Source: Prosopocoilus inquinatus (taxonomy: Eukaryota; Arthropoda; Insecta; Coleoptera; Lucanidae). Taken from it: DNA of 64,000 nucleotides. The DNA lies in NCBI GenBank assembly GCA_036172665.1, contig CM069873.1, positions 45,230,001 through 45,294,000 on the forward strand, in the 5' to 3' direction. Below the pieces are notes generated by a model. That model saw nothing but the letters and a program-made list of their open reading frames with translations. It was not told the DNA's origin and did no database searches. The position numbers were made by a program, and so were the translations under genes. Every line of letters begins with the position of its first letter. Position 1 is the stretch's first letter. Below, piece by piece: positions 45,543-59,872 of this stretch.

Positions 45543-48500
45543 ATGTTATTTGACGTTTCGATGGACTCTAGTAATTCTGATGTGAGATACGAAGTTTTTG
45601 GACGCAGCAGGAGCTGGAAATAGTTTTAAACGAAAGAACACGTATTAGCGTTGTTCCTGTGATGTATCTAATCGATCCTTACTCATCTATCATGTTATTT
45701 GACGTTTGGATGGACTCCAGTTACTCTGATGTGAGACACAAAGTTCTCGGACGCAGCAGAAGCTGGAAATAGTTTTAAACGAAACAACACGCATTAGCGT
45801 TGTTCATGTGATGTACCTAATCGATCGTTACTCATCTATCATGTTATTTTACGTTCGGATGGACTTCAGTAACTCTGATGTGAGATACAAAGTTCTTGGA
45901 CGCAACAGAAGCTGGAAATAGTTTTGAACGAAACAACACGTATTAGCGTTGTTCCTGTGATGTATCTAATCGATCCTTACTTAGCTACTATGTTATTTGA
46001 CGTTTCGATGGACTCCAGTAACTCTAATGTGAGATACGAAATTTTCGGACGCAGCAGAAGCTGGAAATAGTTTTAAACGAAACAACACGCATTAGCGTTG
46101 TTCCTGTGATGTATCTAATCGATCCTTACTCATCTATCATGTTATTTGGCGTCTCGATGGACTCCAGTAACTTTGATGTGAGATACGAAGTTCTCGGACG
46201 CAGCTGAAGCTAGAAATAATTTTAAACGAAACAACACGCATTAGCGTTGTTCCTGTGCTGTATCTAATCGATCCTTACTTATCTACTATGCTATTTGACG
46301 TTCGATGGACTCCAGTAACTTTGATGTGACATACGAAGTTCTCGGACGCAGCAGGAGCTGGAAATAGTTTTAAACGAAACAACACGTATTAGCGTTGTTC
46401 CTGTGCTGTATCTAATCGATCCTTACTTATCTATCATGTTATTTGACGTTTCGATGGACTCTAGTAATTCTGATGTGAGATACGAAGTTTTTGGACGCAG
46501 CAGGAGCTGGAAATAGTTTTAAACGAAACAACACGTATTAGCGTTGTTCCTGTGATGTATCTAAACGATCCTTACTTATCTATCATGTTATTTGACATTT
46601 CGATGGACTCCAGTAACTCTGATGTGAGATACGACGTTTTCGGACGCAGCAGCAGCTGGAAATAGTTTTAAACGAAACAACACGCATTAGCGTTGTTCCT
46701 GTGATGTATCTAATCGATCCTTACTCATCTATCATGTTATTTGACGTTTCGATGGACTCTAGTAATTCTGATGTGAGATACGAAGTTTTCGGACGCAGCA
46801 GAAGCTGGAAATAGTTTTAAACGAAACAACACGCATTAGCGTTGTTCCTGTGACGTATCTAATCGATCCTTACTCATCTATCATGTTATTTTACGTTTGG
46901 ATGGACTCCAGTAGCTCTGATGTGAGATACAAAGTTTTTGGACGCAGCAGAAGCTGGAAATAGTTTTAAACGAAACAACACGCATTAGCGTTGTTCCTGT
47001 GATGTATCTAATCGATCCTTACTCATCTATCATGTTATTTGGCGTTTCGATGGACTCCAGTAACTTTGATGTGAGATACGAAGTTCTCGGACGCAGCAGG
47101 AGCTGGAAATAGTTTTAAACGAAACAACACGTATTAGCGTTGTTCCTGTGCTGTATCTAATCGATCCTTACTTATCTATCATGTTATTTGATGTTTCGAT
47201 GGACTCTAGTAATTCTGATGTGAGATACGAAGTTTTTGGACGCAGCAGGAGCTGGAAATAGTTTTAAACGAAACAACACGTATTAGCGTTGTTCCTGTGA
47301 TGTATCTAATCGATCCTTACTCATCTATCATGTTATTTGACATTTCGATGGACTCTAGTAATTCTGATGTGAGATACGAAGTTTTTGGACGCAGCAGGAG
47401 CTGGAAATAGTTTTAAACGAAACAACACGTATTAGCGTTGTTCCTGTGCTGTATCTAATCGATCCTTACTTATCTATCATGTTATTTGACGTTTCGATGG
47501 ACTCTAGTAATTCTGATGTGAGATACGAAGTTTTTGGACGCAGCAGGAGCTGGAAATAGTTTTAAACGAAAGAACACGTATTAGCGTTGTTCCTGTGATG
47601 TATCTAATCGATCCTTACTCATCTATCATGTTATTTGACGTTTGGATGGACTCCAGTTACTCTGATGTGAGATACAAAGTTCTCGGATGCAGCAGAAGCT
47701 GGAAATAGTTTTAAACGAAACAACACGCATTAGCGTAGTTCCTGTGATGTACCTAATCGATCCTTACTCATCTATCATGTTATTTTACGTTCGGATGGAC
47801 TTCAGTAACTCTGATGTGAGATACAAAGTTCTTGGACGCAACAGAAGCTGGAAATAGTTTTGGACGAAACAACACGTATTAGCGTTGTTCCTGTGATGTA
47901 TCTAATCGATCCTTACTTAGCTACTATGTTATTTGACGTTTCGATGGACTCCAGGAACTCTAATGTGAGATACGAAATTTTCGGACGCAGCAGAAGCTGG
48001 AAATAGTTTTAAACGAAACAACACGCATTAGCGTTGTTCCTGTGATGTATCTAATCGATCCTTACTCATCTATCATGTTATTTGGCGTTTCGATGGACTC
48101 CAGTAACTTTGATGTGAGATACGAAGTTCTCGGACGCAGCTGAAGCTAGAAATAGTTTTAAACGAAACAACACGCATTAGCGTTGTTCCTGTGCTGTATC
48201 TAATCGATCCTTACTTATCTACTATGTTATTTGACGTTTCGATGGACTCCAGTAACTTTGATGTGAGATACGAAGTTCTCGGACGCAGCAGGAGCTGGAA
48301 ATAGTTTTAAACGAAACAACACGTATTAGCGTTGTTCCTGTGCTGTATCTAATCGATCCTTACTTATCTATCATGTTATTTGACGTTTCGATGGACTCTA
48401 GTAATTCTGATGTGAGATACGAAGTTTTTGGACGCAGCAGGAGCTGGAAATAGTTTTAAACGAAACAACACGTATTAGCGTTGTTCCTGTGATGTATCTA

Positions 48501-50167
48501 AACGATCCTTACTTATCTAACATGTTATTTGACATTTCGATGGACTCCAGTAACTCTGATGTGAGATACGACGTTTTCGGACGCAGCAGCAGCTGGAAAT
48601 AGTTTTAAACGAAACAACACGCATTAGCGTTGTTCCTGTGATGTATCTAATCGATCCTTACTCATCTATCATGTTATTTGACGTTTCGATGGACTCTAGT
48701 AATTCTGATGTGAGATACGAAGTTTTTGGACGCAGCAGGAGCTGGAAATAGTTTTAAACGAAACAACACGTATTAGCGTTGTTCCTGTGCTGTATCTAAT
48801 CGATCCTTACTTATCTATCATGTTATTTGACGTTTCGATGGACTCTAGTAATTCTGATGTGAGATACGTAGTTTTTGGACGCAGCAGGAGCTGGAAATAG
48901 TTTTAAACGAAAGAACACGTATTAGCGTTGTTCCTGTGATGTATCTAATCGATCCTTACTCATCTATCATGTTATTTGACGTTTGGATGGACTCCAGTTA
49001 CTCTGTTGTGAGATACAAAGTTCTCAGACGCAGCAGAAGCTGGAAATAGTTTTAAACGAAACAACACGCATTAGCGTTGTTCCTGTGATGTACCTAATCG
49101 ATCCTTACTCATCTATCATGTTATTTTACGTTCGGATGGACTTCAGTAACTCTGATGTGAGATACAAAGTTCTTGGACGCAACAGAAGCTGGAAATAGTT
49201 TTGAACGAAACAACACGTATTAGCGTTGTTCCTGTGATGTATCTAATCGATCCTTACTTAGCTACTATGTTATTTGACGTTTCGATGGACTCCAGTAACT
49301 TTGATGTGAGACACGAAGTTCTCGGACGCAGCTGAAGCTAGAAATAGTTTTAAACGAAACAACACGCATTAGCGTTGTTCCTGTGCTGTATCTAATCGAT
49401 CCTTACTTATCTACTATGTTATTTGACGTTTCGATGGACTCCAGTAACATTGATGTGAGATACGAAGTTCTCGGACGCAGCAGGAGCTGGAAATAGTTTT
49501 AAACGAAACAACACGTATTAGCGTTGTTCCTGTGCTGTATCTAATCGATCCTTACTTATCTATCATGTTATTTGACGTTTCGATGGACTCTAGTAATTCT
49601 GATGTGAGATACGAAGTTTTTGGACGCAGCAGGAGCTGGAAATAGTTTTAAACGAAACAACACGTATTAGCGTTGTTCCTGTGATGTATCTAAACGATCC
49701 TTACTTATCTAACATGTTATTTGAAGTTTGGATGGACTCCAGTAAGTCTGATGTGAGATACAAAGTTTTTGGACGCAGCAGGAGCTGGAAACAGTTTTAA
49801 ACGAAACAACACATATTAGCGTTGTTCCTGTGCTGTATCTAATCGATCCTTACTTATCTATCATGTTATTTGACTTTTCGATGGACTCTAGTAATTCTGA
49901 TGTGAGATACAAAGTTTTTGGACGCAGCAGGAGCTGGAAATAGTTTTAAACGAAAGAACACGTATTAGCGTTGTTCCTGTGATGTATCTAATCGATCCTT
50001 ACTCATCTATCATGTTACTTGACGTTTGGATGGACTCCAGTTACTCTGATGTGAGATACAAAGTTCTCGGACGCAGCAGAAGCTGGAAATAGTTTTAAAC
50101 GAAACAACACGCATTAGCGTTGTTCCTGTGATGTACCTAATCGATCCTTACTCATCTATCATGTTAT
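45543..50167 (+). repeat. 32-mer higher-order repeat, copy 1
   Basis: Matches 50310-54934 at a constant 4767-bp offset (32 x 149). Shared private variants include GAGACACAAAG, TTCATGTGATGTACC, a one-base deletion in GACGTTCGATGG with GTGACATACG, and GCGTAGTTCC. Rare differences were noticed, for example CCAGGAACTC against CCAGTAACTC. Confidence 0.88.
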
Positions 50168-50309
50168 TTTACGTTCGGATGGACTTCAGTAACTCTGATG
50201 TGAGATACAAAGTTCTTGGACGCAACAGAAGCTGGAAATAGTTTTGAACGAAACAACACGTATTAGCGTTGTTCCTGTGATGTATCTAATCGATCCTTAC
50301 TTAGCTACT

Positions 50310-53300
50310 ATGTTATTTGACGTTTCGATGGACTCTAGTAATTCTGATGTGAGATACGAAGTTTTTGGACGCAGCAGGAGCTGGAAATAGTTTTAAACGA
50401 AAGAACACGTATTAGCGTTGTTCCTGTGATGTATCTAATCGATCCTTACTCATCTATCATGTTATTTGACGTTTGGATGGACTCCAGTTACTCTGATGTG
50501 AGACACAAAGTTCTCGGACGCAGCAGAAGCTGGAAATAGTTTTAAACGAAACAACACGCATTAGCGTTGTTCATGTGATGTACCTAATCGATCGTTACTC
50601 ATCTATCATGTTATTTTACGTTCGGATGGACTTCAGTAACTCTGATGTGAGATACAAAGTTCTTGGACGCAACAGAAGCTGGAAATAGTTTTGAACGAAA
50701 CAACACGTATTAGCGTTGTTCCTGTGATGTATCTAATCGATCCTTACTTAGCTACTATGTTATTTGACGTTTCGATGGACTCCAGTAACTCTAATGTGAG
50801 ATACGAAATTTTCGGACGCAGCAGAAGCTGGAAATAGTTTTAAACGAAACAACACGCATTAGCGTTGTTCCTGTGATGTATCTAATCGATCCTTACTCAT
50901 CTATCATGTTATTTGGCGTCTCGATGGACTCCAGTAACTTTGATGTGAGATACGAAGTTCTCGGACGCAGCTGAAGCTAGAAATAATTTTAAACGAAACA
51001 ACACGCATTAGCGTTGTTCCTGTGCTGTATCTAATCGATCCTTACTTATCTACTATGCTATTTGACGTTCGATGGACTCCAGTAACTTTGATGTGACATA
51101 CGAAGTTCTCGGACGCAGCAGGAGCTGGAAATAGTTTTAAACGAAACAACACGTATTAGCGTTGTTCCTGTGCTGTATCTAATCGATCCTTACTTATCTA
51201 TCATGTTATTTGACGTTTCGATGGACTCTAGTAATTCTGATGTGAGATACGAAGTTTTTGGACGCAGCAGGAGCTGGAAATAGTTTTAAACGAAACAACA
51301 CGTATTAGCGTTGTTCCTGTGATGTATCTAAACGATCCTTACTTATCTATCATGTTATTTGACATTTCGATGGACTCCAGTAACTCTGATGTGAGATACG
51401 ACGTTTTCGGACGCAGCAGCAGCTGGAAATAGTTTTAAACGAAACAACACGCATTAGCGTTGTTCCTGTGATGTATCTAATCGATCCTTACTCATCTATC
51501 ATGTTATTTGACGTTTCGATGGACTCTAGTAATTCTGATGTGAGATACGAAGTTTTCGGACGCAGCAGAAGCTGGAAATAGTTTTAAACGAAACAACACG
51601 CATTAGCGTTGTTCCTGTGACGTATCTAATCGATCCTTACTCATCTATCATGTTATTTTACGTTTGGATGGACTCCAGTAGCTCTGATGTGAGATACAAA
51701 GTTTTTGGACGCAGCAGAAGCTGGAAATAGTTTTAAACGAAACAACACGCATTAGCGTTGTTCCTGTGATGTATCTAATCGATCCTTACTCATCTATCAT
51801 GTTATTTGGCGTTTCGATGGACTCCAGTAACTTTGATGTGAGATACGAAGTTCTCGGACGCAGCAGGAGCTGGAAATAGTTTTAAACGAAACAACACGTA
51901 TTAGCGTTGTTCCTGTGCTGTATCTAATCGATCCTTACTTATCTATCATGTTATTTGATGTTTCGATGGACTCTAGTAATTCTGATGTGAGATACGAAGT
52001 TTTTGGACGCAGCAGGAGCTGGAAATAGTTTTAAACGAAACAACACGTATTAGCGTTGTTCCTGTGATGTATCTAATCGATCCTTACTCATCTATCATGT
52101 TATTTGACATTTCGATGGACTCTAGTAATTCTGATGTGAGATACGAAGTTTTTGGACGCAGCAGGAGCTGGAAATAGTTTTAAACGAAACAACACGTATT
52201 AGCGTTGTTCCTGTGCTGTATCTAATCGATCCTTACTTATCTATCATGTTATTTGACGTTTCGATGGACTCTAGTAATTCTGATGTGAGATACGAAGTTT
52301 TTGGACGCAGCAGGAGCTGGAAATAGTTTTAAACGAAAGAACACGTATTAGCGTTGTTCCTGTGATGTATCTAATCGATCCTTACTCATCTATCATGTTA
52401 TTTGACGTTTGGATGGACTCCAGTTACTCTGATGTGAGATACAAAGTTCTCGGATGCAGCAGAAGCTGGAAATAGTTTTAAACGAAACAACACGCATTAG
52501 CGTAGTTCCTGTGATGTACCTAATCGATCCTTACTCATCTATCATGTTATTTTACGTTCGGATGGACTTCAGTAACTCTGATGTGAGATACAAAGTTCTT
52601 GGACGCAACAGAAGCTGGAAATAGTTTTGGACGAAACAACACGTATTAGCGTTGTTCCTGTGATGTATCTAATCGATCCTTACTTAGCTACTATGTTATT
52701 TGACGTTTCGATGGACTCCAGTAACTCTAATGTGAGATACGAAATTTTCGGACGCAGCAGAAGCTGGAAATAGTTTTAAACGAAACAACACGCATTAGCG
52801 TTGTTCCTGTGATGTATCTAATCGATCCTTACTCATCTATCATGTTATTTGGCGTTTCGATGGACTCCAGTAACTTTGATGTGAGATACGAAGTTCTCGG
52901 ACGCAGCTGAAGCTAGAAATAGTTTTAAACGAAACAACACGCATTAGCGTTGTTCCTGTGCTGTATCTAATCGATCCTTACTTATCTACTATGTTATTTG
53001 ACGTTTCGATGGACTCCAGTAACTTTGATGTGAGATACGAAGTTCTCGGACGCAGCAGGAGCTGGAAATAGTTTTAAACGAAACAACACGTATTAGCGTT
53101 GTTCCTGTGCTGTATCTAATCGATCCTTACTTATCTATCATGTTATTTGACGTTTCGATGGACTCTAGTAATTCTGATGTGAGATACGAAGTTTTTGGAC
53201 GCAGCAGGAGCTGGAAATAGTTTTAAACGAAACAACACGTATTAGCGTTGTTCCTGTGATGTATCTAAACGATCCTTACTTATCTAACATGTTATTTGAC

Positions 53301-54934
53301 ATTTCGATGGACTCCAGTAACTCTGATGTGAGATACGACGTTTTCGGACGCAGCAGCAGCTGGAAATAGTTTTAAACGAAACAACACGCATTAGCGTTGT
53401 TCCTGTGATGTATCTAATCGATCCTTACTCATCTATCATGTTATTTGACGTTTCGATGGACTCTAGTAATTCTGATGTGAGATACGAAGTTTTTGGACGC
53501 AGCAGGAGCTGGAAATAGTTTTAAACGAAACAACACGTATTAGCGTTGTTCCTGTGCTGTATCTAATCGATCCTTACTTATCTATCATGTTATTTGACGT
53601 TTCGATGGACTCTAGTAATTCTGATGTGAGATACGTAGTTTTTGGACGCAGCAGGAGCTGGAAATAGTTTTAAACGAAAGAACACGTATTAGCGTTGTTC
53701 CTGTGATGTATCTAATCGATCCTTACTCATCTATCATGTTATTTGACGTTTGGATGGACTCCAGTTACTCTGTTGTGAGATACAAAGTTCTCAGACGCAG
53801 CAGAAGCTGGAAATAGTTTTAAACGAAACAACACGCATTAGCGTTGTTCCTGTGATGTACCTAATCGATCCTTACTCATCTATCATGTTATTTTACGTTC
53901 GGATGGACTTCAGTAACTCTGATGTGAGATACAAAGTTCTTGGACGCAACAGAAGCTGGAAATAGTTTTGAACGAAACAACACGTATTAGCGTTGTTCCT
54001 GTGATGTATCTAATCGATCCTTACTTAGCTACTATGTTATTTGACGTTTCGATGGACTCCAGTAACTTTGATGTGAGACACGAAGTTCTCGGACGCAGCT
54101 GAAGCTAGAAATAGTTTTAAACGAAACAACACGCATTAGCGTTGTTCCTGTGCTGTATCTAATCGATCCTTACTTATCTACTATGTTATTTGACGTTTCG
54201 ATGGACTCCAGTAACATTGATGTGAGATACGAAGTTCTCGGACGCAGCAGGAGCTGGAAATAGTTTTAAACGAAACAACACGTATTAGCGTTGTTCCTGT
54301 GCTGTATCTAATCGATCCTTACTTATCTATCATGTTATTTGACGTTTCGATGGACTCTAGTAATTCTGATGTGAGATACGAAGTTTTTGGACGCAGCAGG
54401 AGCTGGAAATAGTTTTAAACGAAACAACACGTATTAGCGTTGTTCCTGTGATGTATCTAAACGATCCTTACTTATCTAACATGTTATTTGAAGTTTGGAT
54501 GGACTCCAGTAAGTCTGATGTGAGATACAAAGTTTTTGGACGCAGCAGGAGCTGGAAACAGTTTTAAACGAAACAACACATATTAGCGTTGTTCCTGTGC
54601 TGTATCTAATCGATCCTTACTTATCTATCATGTTATTTGACTTTTCGATGGACTCTAGTAATTCTGATGTGAGATACAAAGTTTTTGGACGCAGCAGGAG
54701 CTGGAAATAGTTTTAAACGAAAGAACACGTATTAGCGTTGTTCCTGTGATGTATCTAATCGATCCTTACTCATCTATCATGTTACTTGACGTTTGGATGG
54801 ACTCCAGTTACTCTGATGTGAGATACAAAGTTCTCGGACGCAGCAGAAGCTGGAAATAGTTTTAAACGAAACAACACGCATTAGCGTTGTTCCTGTGATG
54901 TACCTAATCGATCCTTACTCATCTATCATGTTAT
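50310..54934 (+). repeat. 32-mer higher-order repeat, copy 2
   Basis: Second copy of 45543-50167. It diverges again after 54934, where TTATTTGACGTTTGG replaces TTATTTTACGTTCGG. Confidence 0.88.
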
Positions 54935-57900
54935 TTGACGTTTGGATGGACTCCAGTTACTCTGATGTGAGATACAAAGTTCTCGGACGCAGCAGAAGCT
55001 GGAAATAGTTTTAAACGAAACAACACGCCTTAGCGTTGTTCCTGTGATGTACCTAATCGATCCTTACTCATCTATCATGTTATTTTACGTTCGGATGGAG
55101 TTCAGTAACTCTGATGTGAGATACAAAGTTCTTGGACGCAACAGAAGCTGGAAATAGTTTTGGACGAAACAACACGTATTAGCGTTGTTCCTGTGATGTA
55201 TCTAATCGATCCTTACTTAGCTACTATGTTATTTGACGTTTCGATGGACTCCAGTAACTCTAATGTGAGATACGAAATTTTCGGACGCAGCAGAAGCTGG
55301 AAATAGTTTTAAACGAAACAACACGCATTAGCGTTGTTACTGTGATGTATCTAATCGATCCTTACTCATCTATCATGTTATTTGGCGTTTCGATGGACTC
55401 CAGTAACTTTGATGTGAGATACGAAGTTCTCGGACGCAGCTGAAGCTAGAAATAGTTTTAAACGAAACAACACGCATTAGCGTTGTTCTTGTGCTGTATC
55501 TAATCGATCCTTACTTATCTATCATGTTATTTGACGTTTCGATGGACTCTAGTAATTCTGATGTGAGATACGAAGTTTTTGGACGCAGCAGGAGCTGGAA
55601 ATAGTTTTTTAACGAAACAACACGTATTAGCGTTGTTCCTGTGATGTATCTAAACGATCCTTACTTATCTAACATGTTATTTGAAGTTTGGATGGACTCC
55701 AGTAAGTCTGATGTGAGATACAAAGTTTTTGGACGCAGCAGGAGCTGGAAACAGTTTTAAACGAAACAACACATATTAGCGTTGTTCCTGTGCTGTATCT
55801 AATCGATCCTTACTTATCTATCATGCTATTTGACTTTTCGATGGACTCTAGTAATTCTGATGTGAGATACGAAGTTTTTGGACGCAGCAGGAGCTGGAAA
55901 TAGTTTTAAACGAAAGAACACGTATTAGCGTTGTTCCTGTGATGTATCTAATCGATCCTTACTCATCTATCATGTTATTTGACGTTTGGATGGACTCCAG
56001 TTACTCTGATGTGAGATACAAAGTTCTCGGACGCAGCAGAAGCTGGAAATAGTTTTAAACGAAACAACACGCATTAGCGTTGTTCCTGTGATGTACCTAA
56101 TCGATCCTTACTCATCTATCATGTTATTTTACGTTTGGATGGACTCCAGTAACTCTGATGTGAGATAAAAAGTTTTTGGACGCAACAGAAGCTGGAAATA
56201 GTTTTGAACGAAACAACACGTATTAGCGTTGTTCCTGTGATGTATCTAATCGATCCTTACTCATCTATCATGTTATTTGACGTTTGGATGGACTCCAGTT
56301 ACTCTGATGTGAGATACAAAGTTCTCGGATGCAGCAGAAGCTGGAAATAGTTTTAAACGAAACAACACGCATTAGCGTTGTTCCTGTGATGTACCTAATC
56401 GATCCTTACTCATCTATCATGTTATTTTACGTTCGGATGGACTTCAGTAACTCTGATGTGAGATACAAAGTTCTTGGACGCAACAGAAGCTGGAAATAGT
56501 TTTGGACGAAACAACACGTATTAGCGTTGTTCCTGTGATGTATCTAATCGATCCTTACTTAGCTACTATGTTATTTGACGTTTCGATGGACTCCAGTAAC
56601 TCTAATGTGAGATACGAAATTTTCGGACGCAGCAGAAGCTGGAAATAGTTTTAAACGAAACAACACGCATTAGCGTTGTTCCTGTGATGTATCTAATCGA
56701 TCCTTACTCATCTATCATGTTATTTGGTGTTTCGATGGACTCCAGTAACTTTGATGTGAGATACGAAGTTCTCGGACGCAGCTGAAGCTAGAAATAGTTT
56801 TAAACGAAACAACACGCATTAGCGTTGTTCCTGTGCTGTATCTAATCGATCCTTACTTATCTACTATGTTATTTGACGTTTCGATGGACTCCAGTAACTT
56901 TGATGTGAGATACGAAGTTCTCGGACGCAGCAGGAGCTGGAAATAGTTTTAAACGAAACAACACGTATTAGCGTTGTTCCTGTGCTGTATCTAATCGATC
57001 CTTACTTATCTATCATGTTATTTGACGTTTCGATGGACTCTAGTAATTCTGATGTGAGATACGAAGTTTTTGGACGCAGCAGGAGCTGGAAATAGTTTTA
57101 AACGAAACAACACGTATTAGCGTTGTTCCTGTGATGTATCTAATCGATCCTTACTTAGCTACTATGTTATTTGACGTTTCGATGGACTCCAGTAACTCTA
57201 ATGTGAGATACGAAATTTTCGGACGCAGCAGAAGCTGGAAATAGTTTTAAACGAAACAACACGCATTAGCGTTGTTCCTGTGCTGTATCTAATCGATCCT
57301 TACTTATCTACTATGTTATTTGACGTTTCGATGGACTCTAGTAACATTGATGTGAGATACGAAGTTCTCGGACGCAGCAGGAGCTGGAAATAGTTTTAAA
57401 CGAAACAACACGTATTAGCGTTGTTCCTGTGCTGTATCTAATCGATCCTTACTTATCTATCATGTTATTTGACGTTTCGATGGACTCTAGTAATTCTGAT
57501 GTGAGATACGAAGTTTTTGGACGCAGCAGGATCTGGAAATAGTTTTTTAACGAAACAACACGTATTAGCGTTGTTCCTGTGATGTATCTAAACGATCCTT
57601 ACTTATCTGACATGTTATTTGAAGTTTGGATGGACTCCAGTAAGTCTGATGTGAGATACAAAGTTCTTGGACGCAGCAGGAGCTGGAAACAGTTTTAAAC
57701 GAAACAACACATATTAGCGTTGTTCCTGTGCTGTATCTAATCGATCCTTACTTATCTATCATGCTATTTGACTTTTCGATGGACTCTAGTAATTCTGATG
57801 TGAGATACGAAGTTTTTGGACGCAGCAGGAGCTGGAAATAGTTTTAAACGAAAGAACACGTATTAGCGTTGTTCCTGTGATGTATCTAATCGATCCTTAC

Positions 57901-58956
57901 TCATCTATCATGTTATTTGACGTTTGGATGGACTCCAGTTACTCTGATGTGAGATACAAAGTTCTCGGACGCAGCAGAAGCTGGAAATAGTTTTAAACGA
58001 AACAACACGCATTAGCGTTGTTCCTGTGATGTACCTAATCGATCCTTACTCATCTATCATGTTATTTGACGTTTGGATGGACTCCAGTTACTCTGATGTG
58101 AGATACAAAGTTCTAGGACGCAGCAGAAGCTGGAAATAGTTTTAAACGAAACAACACGCATTAGCGTTGTTCCTGTGATGTACCTAATCGATCCTTACTC
58201 ATCTATCATGTTATTTTACGTTCGGATGGAGTTCAGTAACTCTGATGTGAGATACAAAGTTCTTGGACGCAACAGAAGCTGGAAATAGTTTTGGACGAAA
58301 CAACACGTATTAGCGTTGTTCCTGTGATGTATCTAATCGATCCTTACTTAGCTACTATGTTATTTGACGTTTCGATGGACTCCAGTAACTCTAATGTGAG
58401 ATACGAAATTTTCGGACGCAGCAGAAGCTGGAAATAGTTTTAAACGAAACAACACGCATTAGCGTTGTTCCTGTGATGTATCTAATCGATCCTTACTCAT
58501 CTATCATGTTATTTGGCGTTTCGATGGACTCCAGTAACTTTGATGTGAGATACGAAGTTCTCGGACGCAGCTGAAGCTAGAAATAGTTTTAAACGAAGCA
58601 ACACGCATTAGCGTTGTTCCTGTGCTGTATCTAATCGATCCTTACTTATCTATCATGTTATTTGACGTTTCGATGGACTCTAGTAATTCTGATGTGAGAT
58701 ACGAAGTTTTTGGACGCAGCAGGAGCTGGAAATAGTTTTTTAACGAAACAACACGTGTTAGCGTTGTTCCTGTGATGTATCTAAACGATCCTTACTTATC
58801 TAACATGTTATTTGAAGTTTGGATGGACTCCAGTAAGTCTGATGTGAGATACAAAGTTTTTGGACGCAGCAGGAGCTGGAAACAGTTTTAAACGAAACAA
58901 CACATATTAGCGTTGTTCCTGTGCTGTATCTAATCGATCCTTACTTATCTATCATG

Positions 58957-59065
58957 CTATTTGAGTTTTTGGACGCAGCAGGAGCTGGAAACAGTTTTAA
59001 ACGAAACAACACATATTAGCGTTGTTCCTGTGCTGTATCTAATCGATCCTTACTTATCTATCATG
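58957..59065 (+). repeat. Truncated monomer (40-bp deletion)
   Basis: CTATTTGA joins directly to GTTTTTGGACGC, so this monomer is 109 bp. A second shortened monomer occurs near 59324, where GCGTTGTT joins ATTTGACG with loss of about 41 bp at a short shared GTT. Confidence 0.8.
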
Positions 59066-59872
59066 CTATTTGACTTTTCGATGGACTCTAGTAATTCTGA
59101 TGTGAGATACGAAGTTTTTGGACGCAGCAGGAGCTGGAAATAGTTTTAAACGAAAGAACACGTATTAGCGTTGTTCCTGTGATGTATCTAATCGATCCTT
59201 ACTCATCTATCATGTTATTTGACGTTTGGATGGACTCCAGTTACTCTGATGTGAGATACAAAGTTCTCGGACGCAGCAGAAGCTGGAAATAGTTTTAAAC
59301 GAAACAACACGCATTAGCGTTGTTATTTGACGTTTCGATGGACTCCAGTAACTCTGATGTGAGATACGACGTTTTCGGACGCAGCAGAAGCTGAAAATAG
59401 TTTTAAACGAAACAACACGCATTAGCGTTGTTCCTGTGACGTATCTAATCGATCCTTACTCATCTATCATGTTATTTGACGTTTGAATGGACTCCAGTAA
59501 CTTTGATGTGAGATACGAAGTTCTCGGGCGCAGCTGAAGCTAGAAATAGTTTTACATGAAACAACACGCATTAGCGTTGTTCCTGTGCTGTATCTAATCG
59601 ATCCTTACTCATCTATCATGTTATTTGACGTTTGGATGGACTCCAGTAACTCTGATGTGAGATACAAAGTTCTCGGACGCAGCAGGAGCTGGAAATAGTT
59701 TTAAACGAAACAACACGCATTAGCGTTGTTCCTGTGCTGTATCTAATCGATCCTTATTTATACATCATGTTATTTGACGTTTCGATGGACTCCAGTAACT
59801 CTGATGTGAGATACAAAGTTTTCGGACGCAGCAGAAGCTGGAAAAAGTTTTAAATGAAACAACACGCATTAG

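Noticed and set aside
48983..53965. Repeated 71-codon open frames (48983-49198 and 53750-53965) and others inside the satellite
   Set aside because: They span several monomers, recur only because of the 4767-bp duplication, and have no start context, domain or codon bias.
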